From positions 64,001-128,000 of the forward strand of contig MU831560.1 of NCBI GenBank assembly GCA_029204225.1: DNA of 64,000 nucleotides. Direction: 5' to 3'. This DNA is from Diphasiastrum complanatum. Taxonomy: Eukaryota > Streptophyta > Lycopodiopsida > Lycopodiales > Lycopodiaceae. Shown here piece after piece: positions 1 to 13,147 of this stretch. The notes under the pieces are model-generated. The model made no database searches. It saw only the letters and a list, made by a program, of their open reading frames with translations, and had not been told where the DNA came from. The position numbers and the translations under genes were made by a program. How positions within the stretch are numbered: position 1 is the stretch's first letter; the number at the start of each line of letters is the position of its first letter.

Positions 1-1610
1 CTAACAAGCTTCCTTATTCAGACATCTGTGAACTTTTCAATGTGATCTTAGTAGGAGGCTCGAAATATTATATCACCTTTATTGATGATTACTATAAGTT
101 TGCCAGAGTCTATTTTGTTCACAATAAATCAGATGCACTTGACAAATTCACAGAGTATGTGAATTGGATAGAAAGATGCACAGGAAACAAAGTGAAGTAG
201 ATCAGAACAGATCGGGGTGGAGAATACATCTCAAACCGATTCACTGATTTTTACAATAATCGAGGAATCATTCACAGAAGGACTGCATCTTATACACCAC
301 ATCACAACGGTGTTGCAAAAAGAAAGAACAAGACCCTCATGGAAGCCGCCAAATGCATGATGGCCTATTCAAAGGCTTCAAGAGTGCTGTGGGTTGAAGC
401 AGTAGCTACAACTGCTTACATTCAGAACAAGATAGGAAAATTTGGTGTTCCTCACACAACACCACATGAATTATGGTGGGGATGAAAACCCAATCTGACT
501 CATATTCGAATCTTTGGCTGTGCAACTTATGCACATGTTCCTGACAAGCTTCGAAAGAAGCTTGATGAGAAAGCAGAACAAGGATATCTTGTAGGATATG
601 ACAATCATTCATCATACTACATAGTTTATATGCTAGAGACAAACACAGTGAAGACAGTCAGAGATGTCAAAGTCGATGAGAGTAGAACAATGGCCAACAA
701 TGATCCTGTTAGTTATGAAGTCCTTGGAAGACAGTACTATGATCTACCAACTGTGACAGAGGGAGCAGAGGACGAACACTCAGACGAGATATTTGAGTCG
801 CACCTCATTCGAACGACGAATCAGACAAAGAAAGATTCGCAAGCCAACCTACTGCTACAACACCTGTAAACCAAAATGGTTCCGGACCTAGTAGATCAGA
901 TAAAGACAAGAGCATTGCAGTACCAGAAGGATCTCCTAGAAGATCGACAAGAGAACGAAGAGCACCAGCAAGATTTGTGTCAGATAGCTCAGCTTCTACA
1001 TCAGAAGCCTTTTTGTGGATTTAGTGGAGAACCACAAACATTCTAGAAAACAATTGAATGTCGAGAGAAGGACAAATGGATCCAAGTCGTGAATGAGGAG
1101 ATGGAATCCATAAGGAAGAATGCGATATGGACATTGCAACCATTACCAGATAAGCGAAAGACTATATAATGCAAGTGGGTATACAAGCTGAAGTATGGAC
1201 CAAATGAAAATATTACAAAGCATAAAGCCAGAATTGTAACAAAGGGATTTTCTCAAAGATATGGTATTAACTATGCTGAGACCTTCTCTCCTGTCATGAA
1301 ACATTCGTCCCTACGCCTACTGTTGGAAATGCAGCTGCTTATGATCTCAGGATTCACATCATAGACAAAAAGACAGCTTTCTTGCATGGTGAGCTAAACG
1401 AAGAAGTCTACATGGATCAACCTCCAGGCTACATTTCGAACTCACTTCCTACTTATGCATGCAGAATGCATAGGAATATCTGCGGTCTGAAGCAATCAGT
1501 GCGACGACAATGGTATAAGAAGAAAGATCAAGCCCTGAAATTCTTAAGATTCAATGCAAGTGTTGGAGTACAATCCATTGATTCCTTACATTGGTGATAC
1601 TCAATAACTT
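1..1610 (+). pseudogene. Ty1/copia pol remnant: integrase core, integrase C-terminus and start of reverse transcriptase
   Basis: Reading from base 3, the frame gives a copia integrase: 'FIDDYYKF', 'IRTDRGGEY', then 'HHNGVAKRKN'. The last motif has Lys where active copia integrases have the catalytic Glu (GVxERxN). Stops interrupt the core near 200 and 482. The integrase C-terminal signature follows ('IFGCATYAHVPDKLRKKLDEKA', shortened here; 'GYLVGYDNHS'), then a linker, then RT starts ('CKWVYKLKY', 'KARIVTKGFSQ', 'FLHGELNEEVYMDQPPGY', 'CGLKQS') after several frameshifts. The frame ends before the YVDD catalytic box, so RT palm, RNase H and 3' LTR are absent. The element also runs off the left edge. 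This is a dead insertion in the same orientation throughout; family assignment is firm, lineage is not. Confidence 0.9.
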
Positions 1611-2544
1611 CTTGGAATCAAGAAAAGATATGCAATGTCCCATGAAGAGCTTCATAACACAAATTAGATTTCAACTAATAGTTAAACCTATCTTTTCAAA
1701 AAACTTGCAAAATGTTTACTCGCAAGATAGTCAAACTCCTATCATAGGCAGCTTCTCCTAATGCACTCAAAATGTCTATATATTTGTTTAATGATTGTGT
1801 CCTAAGAGATTATTGTTGAGATTCGTGCCATAAAAGGGCTATAGCTTTGTACAATTCATAACTTGCCAACACATTGACAGACAACAATATATTGCACTCT
1901 CTATCAAATTTGGTTAGATCACCAGACTTCAACATTTTTTATCTATTCATTTTTGAAGTGCATATTCTATAGTTATTGTTTTTTCTGAGCAATTTGGCAT
2001 GCACAACCATTTTTGATGAAATATGTTTTACCTTGTCTTGTTTGTTCTCAACATAGATGAAACACAAGATCTTAAAACAAATGTAAATCACATCACAACT
2101 TCTAAAATCGGCACATTCGTAGATTTTAAATCTTTCTTAGTCCATAAAGTCTAGCAAAGAGAGAAAAAATTTTCATAAAGAAGTTGTAGCTTATACAAAC
2201 TTAATAAATGTGGACCATTGATTTTTTTTTTGCCATATAGTAGAATGCCTTGTCAATCTTTACGACTATAGACGTTAAATGACTACAGAAGTTATGCCAA
2301 GAAATTTAAAAACACTCTACAAACACAATAATACATATCATATAGTTTCAAGTATGTTGCATACATAGCATTGTAATCTCATTTTGATGAGAGCAAGTAT
2401 TGTGATTATCACTGAAACATAGAATTTATCAATATGCATAGGTTTTGCTTTTAAATAAATTAGATGGAGAATAAACTATATACATCCAAGAATATTTGAT
2501 GACCAATCAAGTATGAGCTAAAATCAAGACTCTTATAACCCACA
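1611..2544. other. Intergenic, no recognised gene
   Basis: AT-rich sequence between the copia remnant and the 3' end of the DnaJ gene. A minus-strand frame at about 1690-1940 reads for some 80 codons with few stops, but I recognise no domain. The 3' UTR of the DnaJ gene must lie in the right part of this stretch; I could not place a polyadenylation site with confidence. Confidence 0.5.
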
Positions 2545-4713
2545 TTAATGTAAGTTTTTCCTCAACTCAATATTTACGTCGTGCAGGGTGGTCTCTTGGC
2601 AGTCCTCCAGCTCAATGTCGCTTAGCTGAATTGCTGGCCTGGCTGGCAAAGCGCCTTGTAAGCCTTTGATTTGATCCTCTGATAAACTACCGGTTTCTGG
2701 GAATTCTATGGAGAACCGGATATACAGCTTACCCTTCATAAAAGATCTCTCAGGGTGAGGCATTCCTTCATCATCAATAGCTTTGAATTGGCCTGAAAAA
2801 CAACATCAAATAATCCCATCTCTAAATCCTCGAACACCCACACCCACCCACACACAAATATCTGGAATACATTTTCTTTGGAAGGAATTAGTCTGAACAG
2901 TTGTACCTGGTTTAATGATCTCGCCTGGATCAGATCTTAACAGAAGCTGTCTGCCATCAAGATGTGCTAATATGAAGCGAAAGCCGCAAAGTGCTTCTAT
3001 CAAAGAAAGGCTGTGCTCTACGAACAGATCTTCGCCTTTCCTTTTGAATTTCGGATGGGATTTAGGTTGCACGACAAAGACAAGGTCTCCTGTGACTGCA
3101 TCAGGCTGTAAAACATACCCAAGCAACGAAGCGCCTCAATGCCTGGTCACAAGTTTCTCAACGTGGAATTGTCATCAAGACCTACAATCACTGGCAGCAG
3201 TTTTTTATTGAAGCAGCAAAGTTATAAGACTGAATAGATTAAGCCTGTAACGGACCGCTTCATCAGCTTCTCCTTGGATTGTGATCCTCTGTCCATTCTG
3301 CATGCCCTTTTGTACATCAACGTCAAGACTTTTTTTGTCTTGGACAACCTTGTCACCGTTGCATTGTGAGCACCTGTCCTTCTCAGAAATTGTTTCACCT
3401 GCAATAAATCCACCGCCACTATCTCTAAAAGTTCAGATATTGCTTAGTCAGGACAGAACCGTCTGACGCAAAACACAGTTAGCATCTTCACTTTGTTTCT
3501 TGTATCTCGAAGTATAATTTAATTTGTAAAAAGCTGCAACGATATCTGCCCTTCTAAGCATTACCTGAACCTTGGCATTCTGTACAAACTGTTTGCATTT
3601 GCTGGAGCATGCCAGGCCCCACCTGACGTATAGCGACCCTCATACCTGCGCCATTGCATCCAGCACACGTGCTTGAAGCACCAGACCTTGATCCCTTTCT
3701 GCCAGTTACAAGTACCTTCACAGAATGTTTACATGAGAAAAGCACGACTACAGGGATTCAAGGATTGCAAAAGCGAATTCGAAATACTGAAGGGGGCTTG
3801 ATTTCGAGCTTCCTCGTGACTTTTCAAGTGGCGAAGTGGCGCTTGACTATTCAGTTCCAGATTCTAAGAAAAAAATTGAAATTGCAAAAAGTTAGCCATG
3901 AACAGAAGTGCGCACCCTTTACAATCTGGGCAAAGGATGTTTCTTGAAATGGACATCTTCTTTGACGTCCCATTGTACAATTCTTCTAGAGAGACCTTCA
4001 AAGGGATGACAGCATCATCTCCCCTCCTTTGACGCCAATTACTTCGACTACTGGCTGTAACAAAGAGACTCACTAAGGATCATTTCGTGCCATCCCTCAC
4101 AAAGAAAGGATTCTTTGTACAATTCGCAAATTAGTTTTACACGATGAATGCCAAGCAAGTTCAGCAGATCATTACTGGCTTAGAAATTAATCTGAACGGT
4201 TAGATAATTTCTATTTAGACTACTCCCATGCGAACTTCATAAGACCAAACAAACACGACGCTATACTTAAAGCAAAGTGCTGGCTTACCTCCAAAATGAC
4301 TACTTCCGCCAAAAAACGATTCAAATATATCAAATGGACTATGTGATGAGCCTCCTCCAGGCATTCCCACTTTAATTGCATCCTCTCCATACTGGTCATA
4401 GATATCTCTTTTTTCAGGATTGCTTAGAACTTCATACGCCTGTGAGAGTTCTTTGAACTGAACAAGTTTCTACTAAGTCAAAGGTCTGAACCTCACAGCC
4501 TCGGGCAAAAGGTGTTATTCTTAAGAATGCCTGTGTAAGGCTACTTAAGAGCGGCAGTTGTACCTTCTCAGGGTGGCCACCTTTATCTGGATGATTTTTT
4601 ATTGCAGCTTTTCTGTATGCCTTTTTCAAATCTTCTGAAGAGGCATCTTTCAAAACTCCCAGAACCTCATAGTATTTAGAGTTATCTGATTTTTTTGGTG
4701 CCCGACGGAACAT
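2545..4713 (-). CDS. DnaJ/HSP40 type I (class A) co-chaperone, seven exons
   Basis: Spliced exons on the minus strand: 4564-4713, 4289-4457, 3916-4054, 3565-3698, 3256-3398, 2907-3105 and 2545-2792. All six introns (106-234 bp) are GT-AG and the exons sum to 1182 nt: 393 codons plus stop, with no internal stop. The product matches plant ATJ2/ATJ3-type HSP40s end to end. The J domain is at residues 14-75 with the HPD triad at 41-43 (stimulates HSP70 ATPase). A short Gly/Ser/Phe-rich linker follows to about 107. The zinc-binding region has four CxxCxG motifs at 148 (CPDCKGKG), 164 (CAGCNGAG), 191 (CTECQGSG) and 207 (CSQCNGDK). The substrate-binding C-terminal domains include '[15 protein letters not shown]' and '[10 protein letters not shown]'. 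The protein ends shortly after 'TTLHDVNIE' with 'LRKNLH'; the usual acidic tail and C-terminal farnesylation (CaaX) box are missing. Expected site: cytosol, as HSP70 partner. The start is the conserved 'MFxR' Met. Confidence 0.93.
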
Positions 4714-5440
4714 CTTTACTCAAATCAGCGTGATAAGTTTATGCTCACAATCTGAAGATCCTGGTAGAAGGGATCAAACTTTGGAGAACCCTGGGTTTAT
4801 AACCTTCGGAATAAAACATGTACTGAAATTTGTGCCGTTAACGAAAGCTTATTAGCTAGAAAACTATGGCATAACAGTCACTTACAAACCATCTTTTGTG
4901 TTACTAATGCAGCTAATTTTCTGAAACCGGGTATTATGCAACGGATTCGAAAAAGTCTATATAGATGCAGGCAAAATTTTCAAATAGACAGGACCTGGAT
5001 TATGTTTCCCAATTGATTGAAAGCTACTGGCGCTATTTGCATTCTATAAGCTAACCTTAGGTGGTTCAAACGCAATTTTAACTGCTCAGAAAACACATCC
5101 TTCCCAATGTGTGGAATGATAATCATACGAGATTCAACTTAATTCCGATACTCCGGAGAAAAGCAAATATACAATTTCTGAAGGGGATTACAACCATTTC
5201 CATGATGCTTTCGCTGCCTGCCCGCTACTATGATATATTGCTTTGATCACCGTCGGTTCTCACAACCGACGATCAGTCGAAGCAAACGCACCTTTTCCCG
5301 TTGCACTCTCGCTAACGGGAACGAAGAGGCATCTGTCGACGAAGAAATCAATCTCTGTCCGTCGATTCGTTACATCGACGGTCTAGAGGCGACGAATATC
5401 GGGAATGGGCTGTCCATAGTTCCATGAAGAAACAAAGAAA
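4714..5440 (-). promoter_or_regulatory. Probable promoter/5' UTR region of the DnaJ gene
   Basis: This lies immediately upstream of the DnaJ start codon on the minus strand. The part at 5225-5420 is richer in CpG than the surrounding DNA and holds short inverted motifs such as CCGTCGGTT/AACCGACG (5248-5267) and CGTCGATT/ATCGACGG. That composition suits a promoter or 5' UTR more than decayed transposon DNA. A 65-codon plus-strand frame here has no protein features and is probably accidental. No exact TATA box or transcription start could be assigned. Confidence 0.4.
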
Positions 5441-5789
5441 ACCTTTTCATGGGTTCAAGTTTTTCAAGGAAATTTAGGAAATTTTTAGGTAGTCAAGATG
5501 GTATGTGCTTTTAAGTTTTGGTTGAGTATTTTTTGCTTGCACAAAGGGGTGAAAAGTCACAATAGATGACACATTCTCTCTTAGCCTGTCCACATGAGGC
5601 TTTTTTGAGCCCGGTTCTTATACGTGCATCGAGAACTCCTAGTTGTGCAAAAAAGCACATCCCGGTGGTGTTGCCCAAGCAGGAACTGGAGTGCCAGTAA
5701 ATGGCTCGCAAATTTTTCCCATGTGGGCAAAAGCTAGTTTCCAGCATCAGCTCTTGGCTGCACGACCAGGAACTGGCTGCTTCACGTGG

Positions 5790-7599
<1,810 letters not shown>

Positions 7600-8130
7600 A
7601 TTCCTTAATGGAATCTCCTATGTAAGCAAGCTCCTTGTTTAAGTCTTTAACTCTCAAAACATATGAATGACCACTCTCTCCCTTGGCTTGAAAGCATTGA
7701 AGGATTTGGTTCTTCAAGGATAGCAACCTTGAAGTGTTTTTAGATTCATATATTTTTTTAAGAGTTTCTCATGCTTCTTGAGCCGAGGTGCAAGCATCTA
7801 CCTCCTTCTTTTTTTTTTAGCTCATTTGCTAATTCATTTTTTTACAGTGGAGGGAAATCTTGCATCTCTTATTGTATCTTGTAGCTTCTTGAGGGTGAAT
7901 GTTCTCATCCTCTAATTTACAATATCACAATATTCATTAGATCTTGTAAAACAAATCGATTCCATTCTTAGAATCCAAATAGAATAGTTAGAAGCATTCC
8001 ATCTATCATTTGGATCCAAGAGATATGCATTTATGGAAGCCACCTCCCTCTAATCAAGATTTTGATCACAAAAAATGGATGCAAAATAGAAGTGATTAAG
8101 AAACTAGCTATCACACTACTAGGGACATGA
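7600..8130 (-). pseudogene. Ty1/copia gag remnant
   Basis: Reading leftwards from about 8060, the minus strand gives 'RWNASNYSIWILRMES', the hallmark N-terminal gag motif (L-x-G-x-N-Y-x-x-W-x-x-R-M) of plant copia elements, followed by frameshifted gag-like sequence to about 7600. It lies 650 bp downstream, on the same strand, of a primer-binding site at 8712-8723, which fits one element reading leftwards. Many stops; no zinc knuckle or pol seen. Confidence 0.6.
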
Positions 8131-8711
8131 GAATGCTCAAAACTTGACTTCTCAATAAAATCCTACCTGATCTTAAGCAAAATCAAATCTATTTAAGACA
8201 ACAAGAATGGAAACTAGCTTGAATTGGAATGAAAAATGGATCTAAAATTGCCTCCTCCTTGATCTCGACTTCACAAGGTGCTTGGATTTACGTAACATAA
8301 ATAAAAAGGAATCAAATGCACATAAGTGCCTCTTCAAATCATCCCTACAAGATCAGGTTGAAAAACTAGGCAGTAATGACCTCAATAATCATAAGAACGA
8401 CCTATTACAGTACCAAGAATGATGATCTACATGATTGAAAACTATTCTTTGTGATTGACTCCACAAATCGAGTAGCATCAAAAAGAAGAAATCACAAATT
8501 ACTTGTTATTTTGATCCGATGAATAAAAGATGACCTCAAATCGGATTTTGAAGCTAAAGGCCTTGTAAATCAAAAGCCATAGATCCCTCTTCACTAAATT
8601 ACATCAAAGATTGAAGGTACAAATCATATATTGTGTCTAGATAGCAACCAATGCTTGAATTGCATCAAAATCTATGATCCTAGCATGATTTATAGCTCAT
8701 TTCTTGGAATG

Positions 8712-8723
8712 GCTCTGATACCA
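8712..8723 (-). other. LTR-retrotransposon primer-binding site (initiator Met tRNA)
   Basis: The minus strand reads TGGTATCAGAGC, the standard copia minus-strand primer site complementary to the 3' end of initiator tRNA-Met. It separates the LTR on its right from the gag remnant on its left. Confidence 0.8.
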
Positions 8724-9290
8724 TATTGAAAATGCAGCAAAATAACTCCAATAGATCCTACAAAAGATGGAGAAAGCACCTAATTAAGATCCAATCAAGA
8801 TCCTATACCATGAACATAAATCGATACATTGATTTCTAGCTTATCTTGGTTTGAACTCCACAAATTGGCTCCAAAATCATGCAAAGAGACTCACAAATGT
8901 GAAAGTATGGCCTACTGCTGCCTATGTACTTTACCAGTACCTACAAACTCATCTAATGATTACAAAAATTCATATGCCAATAGCAATCATCATTCAAATG
9001 CTAGATAAAACTAGTCATGAAGGAAGATCTCGATTTTACTCATAATTGGATGTGAAATCCATCACATTTATACATGATTGCCTCGGATCTGAGCATTTAG
9101 GGCTTTCTATGAACCATCCAAGACCTAACCCTAACTTTTAACCTATTAGGTCATATAAGATCCACCCTAATTGGGGGTTGAGATCTTGAGATCCAAAACA
9201 ATGTAGCAAATGATTGAACAAAAAGGGTAGTTGATCTAAAGGCCAGTCTGGTGAAGGAACAAGTACACATTAGAGAGAGAGAGATGTTGC
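8724..9290 (-). mobile_element. Probable 5' LTR of the copia element reading leftwards
   Basis: Sequence directly upstream (minus strand) of the primer-binding site at 8712. The inner boundary is fixed within a few bases by the PBS. The outer boundary is a guess, because no second LTR copy was found in the window; I end it where an unrelated SWIM-domain frame begins. Confidence 0.4.
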
Positions 9291-9455
9291 TTTCCATGTC
9301 CAAAGTTTTGCATCCAGTCTAGATGGCACCATTTATATAGTCAAGATCTGTGACTCTCTGACATGTACTTGTAAGGATTTCAAATTCATGCTGGCAAAGG
9401 GAAAGTTCACTCCATGTAAGCATATGTACTTTGTTCATGTAGTTGTTTTGGAATT
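9290..9455 (+). pseudogene. SWIM zinc-finger fragment (MULE transposase or FAR1/FHY3-like)
   Basis: An open frame of about 50 codons contains 'LTCTCKDFKFML' followed by 'KGKFTPCKHMYFVHV', a CxC...CxH SWIM zinc finger with the usual spacing. SWIM domains sit at the C-terminus of Mutator-like transposases and their domesticated relatives FHY3/FAR1, and in a few stand-alone plant proteins. No MULE transposase core (DDE) or WRKY-GCM1 zinc finger was recognised nearby, and no terminal inverted repeats. Most likely a decayed MULE piece. Confidence 0.6.
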
Positions 9456-10082
9456 AGACATTGACAACAACATGTGCACCCATTAGCCACATCTTTTGCT
9501 TATTGAACTCTTCCAAATTTTGAATAGGAGTAAGAATATGCGTGCATTGATTTCTTTGCATGTTATTTTTTTTTTCGATACAAGCCATTATCAAGACTTC
9601 ACAACATAGAAACTTTGTAACGCTTTTTTAAAATGATTCACTTCGGCTTTCATGTCTATATATATCACATTGACAAACATTGCATTGTACTTAATATGAA
9701 ATTGTACCATGTTTGGTGATTAAAAATCGCCATTTCCAACTACATTGAAAATGTAGAACATTCTTGGATAATTTGCATTATCATAGAACTTCAATTTCGA
9801 ACTTAAAAATATTGGAGCAAATTATCCAAAAATATAATTTGCTTCTCTATGCCATTCAATGGCCTTATATCCAAGCATGAAATATGCAAATTCACTGTTT
9901 GGTTTTCCTTGCCATTTCTTCGCCAAGCACTCCATTCAAGTTAAAGATGTATTTCAAAGGCCAATGACACTTTGATATTCCTAACCCTGCAAGAGTGTGT
10001 CATGCATTAGACTTTGAATTCATTTTATGATTAACTAGATTTATAATCATCTATTTGATAAGATTATATGTAACAAGAGTTT
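9456..10082. other. Intergenic, no recognised gene
   Basis: AT-rich DNA after the SWIM fragment. The plus-strand frame that carries the SWIM motif closes soon after 9460. No domain, terminal repeat or RNA gene was recognised. Confidence 0.4.
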
Positions 10083-10860
10083 TCATTCCAAAAAATCTTC
10101 ATAATAGACTAGATACCAAATTTTTTTTCCTACAAAGGTTCCAAATTTGCTGATAATTGCAATATCCATTCCGTCCAAAATAGTTTGGAAGCTGTACAAT
10201 AATTTTGCAACATGCATATGGTCGATGCAATATGTTTCCATGAGTATGTTTGAATTTAGAAAGAGATCCAATCCTAGCTCTATCAAAACTAGTAATAAAA
10301 AAGAAATTGATTTTTTCATCCCAATGATGAAGGGCAGAAATCCCATTGAATCTTTGATTACTTGGACAATCCAATAAAACTTTTTCACTTTCAATTTCCA
10401 CAACATAAGAAGAATTAGCAATAGCACAATACATTGAAATTGTTTGATAGGAATCATTGTCAACACGCTTCACAAGAAAATGTCCAATTTTCTCATGTAT
10501 GAGTATAGAACATAGTATTGTTTGAAATGCTCCTCAATAGTTTTTACCAACATATCTTGGCTTTCACAAACAAACAAAAAATTATTTTAATCTATTATTT
10601 TAAATATAGTTAAAATAATAGATTAAAATCACTTGATAGAATTAACATATTTGTTGATTGCTAGTTGTTTCACTAAAATTAAATGTTCTAGCCTCCATAG
10701 GTGACAAATTTTCTTCCATTTCTTCCAATTGCCATATTTTAGATAGACTCAGTTGTAAACTATTTTCTTCAACTAAAACAACCAAACCTTTCTTGCCCAT
10801 TGCAACACAAACGTTTCGAAACCTATTTATGATATCGCTCTAAGATAATGTTGATATCCC
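10083..10860 (-). pseudogene. Unrecognised coding-like remnant
   Basis: On the minus strand, one frame at 10099-10473 is open for 124 codons ('VKRVDNDSYQTISMYCAIAN', 'YVVEIESEKVLLDCP', 'ISALHHWDEKI'). A second at about 10640-10830 gives 'VAMGKKGLVVLVEENS' and 'IWQLEEMEENLSPMEAR'. Both have ordinary amino-acid composition, unlike the surrounding AT-rich DNA, so they probably descend from a gene or transposon protein. They are separated by stops and by a perfect hairpin. I do not recognise the family. Confidence 0.35.
10584..10629. repeat. Perfect inverted repeat, 20 bp arms
   Basis: Arms at 10584-10603 and 10610-10629 are exact reverse complements (ATTTTAATCTATTATTTTAA and partner) around a 6 bp loop. 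The AT-rich stem could be the core of a small MITE, but I saw no target-site duplication. Confidence 0.85.
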
Positions 10861-12394
10861 ACAATCTAAAATTCATCCCAAAGATGCGTATGATGGTAGA
10901 GATTTACTTTTCATGACATTTATCAAACTCCACATTATATATGCATATTGTTGTATAAACAACTAAAACAATGTTTTTTGATGATATAACAAGAAGATTT
11001 ATTATTGCACTATATCATCAATTGTTTTGCTCAAGTCTAATGAACTAATAGACATGGATCGTATTCCATTCACTAGACATATCTATTTCTATACTCAATG
11101 ACAACATCTATTAGCTATTATAGTGGCTAGATGCAAACAATGTTTTAATCCAATTTCTAACATGATGTTAGAAATGTCTTTGATAGCATTCGTTCTTGAA
11201 TATTCTGCAAAGATAAAAATATTATAAGCATCACTCAAACTAATTATTCACTATTCTATTAAATTGTCCGAATAATCTAGAAATAAATTTTTGTTTTAGA
11301 GTGAACTCAAGGCAACTTAAAAAACAATAGATCTAATATCTTGTAAATTATAAAACAAATTATCAATTCATAATCAACAAACTCAAAAATTTTCCCATTT
11401 TACAAACTCAAAGTTTATGTTACTCATCATAGCAAAATAATATTTATAACAATCGCCAGGTTCAAGTATTGGTATTTATTATCATTCTCTCTCAACTTGA
11501 ACTAGACTCTTTATTCAAAATGCTCAAATCCTTATAAATGGATAGTTTCTTGGTTGAAAGCAACCTTTTAGAAAAACCATGGTTTGAAAACATGGTTTAA
11601 AATGGTACTTTGGCAATTTGTTTTTTGTTGGCTATATTGTTGTAAATAGCACTACCAATTTGTTCTTTATGATTCTCAATCATAATGACATCTCAATTTG
11701 AATAAAGTTTGAGTTCATGTGTTGTTTTTTCCAAATTGAATTTCTTTGAGAATTTTTTTGAACTTGTGCTTCCCTTGGCGCATTGCTTCATTTTTTTATG
11801 AGAGTTGTTGAGATTTTATCACTTCTAGCCTCCATTTGTCCCGCAAGAAGTTTCCATGAAGATCCTCAAATGTCGGTAGCCTCTCTCTTGATGCAATGCC
11901 ACTTGGAAACATTCGAAATTTTTTTGACATCTCTTATTGGGCTCACCAATTACAATCAATTGGTCTCTCAATTCCTTGATTTGTGTGAAGAATATTTTCT
12001 ACTCCATATGAATACCAATCAATTTGGTCATTAAAAATATCATTCTTTGCATTGTGCGTAGCTTCAAGGAAACTTATTGTTCTCTAAAATTATCTGCTAT
12101 TTATTATTCTCAATTCAAACCAAGTTCAAGTTGCTATTTTGATGTATAGAGAAGGGTAGGCACTTAATTGAAAGCAAAAGTTTAGACAAACCATATTTTA
12201 ACATAGCGCTCTTGCTCTTTATTGTTCTCTATTACGGTGATCAATCAACCCTAAACCATGTTCAAGTTAATGCGTGTCAAGCTCTAAATAGATTTCTCTC
12301 GAACTAGGCTTGAGTTGTCCAGATCTAGAATATTTTTGCTAAATGGTGCTCTATTGTGATAAATAGTAATATGATATTTTATTCTTTTTCTATT
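10861..12394. other. AT-rich DNA, no recognised gene
   Basis: Degenerate sequence. On the minus strand around 11100-11220 a possible acceptor (TTGCAG) precedes 'IKDISNIMLEIGLKHCLHLA', but stops close the frame quickly and no family is recognised. Confidence 0.4.
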
Positions 12395-12905
12395 TTCCAT
12401 CAAAAATTCCCACTAAGAGGCAAGATAGTAGCCATGGATTTTGTTACTAGTCTTTCAAGAACTTTCAAAAGTATTTGGGTGAGAGTGGAGTGTCTGATGA
12501 AAATGGAGACATTTGTCTCAATGAAAAGTGGTGCACATGCTTCTAGATTAGCTCACGTATATGCTGAGCACTTTTTTCATACTTTACAAATTGACTAATG
12601 ATGTGGTAAGTGATGATAGTTAGATTCAAAAATTGGAAATCACTCTAAGCTATAGCTCAATGAATAGTCTAGAGTCTAATGGTCAAAGAGGATCAATAAG
12701 ACTATAGATATGACTTGTGCATATGTGTTGTACAACCAAACCCAGTGGGAAAAGTAGCTTCCACTAATCGAGTTTGCATACAATAGTCATGAGCATTCTA
12801 CTAATGGCTATGAACCCTTCATGCTTATGCATGTGTTTCAAGTGAGACCACCCATTTATGTGAAAATGAGAGAAACCAAATTTCAGAAGGTGGTTGATCT
12901 TCTAG
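12395..12905 (+). pseudogene. Ty3/gypsy integrase core remnant
   Basis: The frame gives 'AMDFVTSLSRT', 'SIWVRVECLMK' and 'ASRLAHVYAEHFFHTLQ', matching the start of the plant gypsy integrase core (MDFVTGLPRT...IWVIVDRLTK...LAxLYxxEIVRLHG). After stops and frameshifts it continues with 'LPLIEFAYN' near 12760, the motif near the end of the core. The second catalytic Asp region is lost to stops. It is isolated: no RT or LTR of the same element was recognised. Confidence 0.75.
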
Positions 12906-12939
12906 AAACTTCTAGCACTTTTTACTTAAGTCCAACTTT

Positions 12940-13147
12940 TCCTTTTGAATGGTCTTACTACTACCTCTACTTGTTCTTGCCTTTTACAAGGCCCTTTCAT
13001 CATTAAACTTTGTACCTTCATTGATTGCTTAGCTATTGATCCAACAAATAATGGATTTCTTGCAAGCCTTAGGCCATATATAACATTCGCAATAAACTTG
13101 ACTTCTTCAAAAGGCAATCTAATCCAATAATTTTCTTGTCTTTTCAC
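12940..13147 (-). pseudogene. Ty1/copia protease/pre-integrase junction fragment
   Basis: The minus-strand frame reads 'KFIANVIYGLRLARNPLFVGSIA', here abbreviated, matching the copia consensus after the protease (IKFIPNVLYVPGLAKNLLSVGQIA). Only about 60 codons are present. It abuts the oppositely oriented gypsy integrase piece, so this point is a junction between two unrelated remnants. Confidence 0.6.

Noticed and set aside
5230-5427. 65-codon plus-strand gene upstream of the DnaJ gene
   Set aside because: No domain and no homologue recognised; position and CpG content fit the DnaJ promoter or 5' UTR better.
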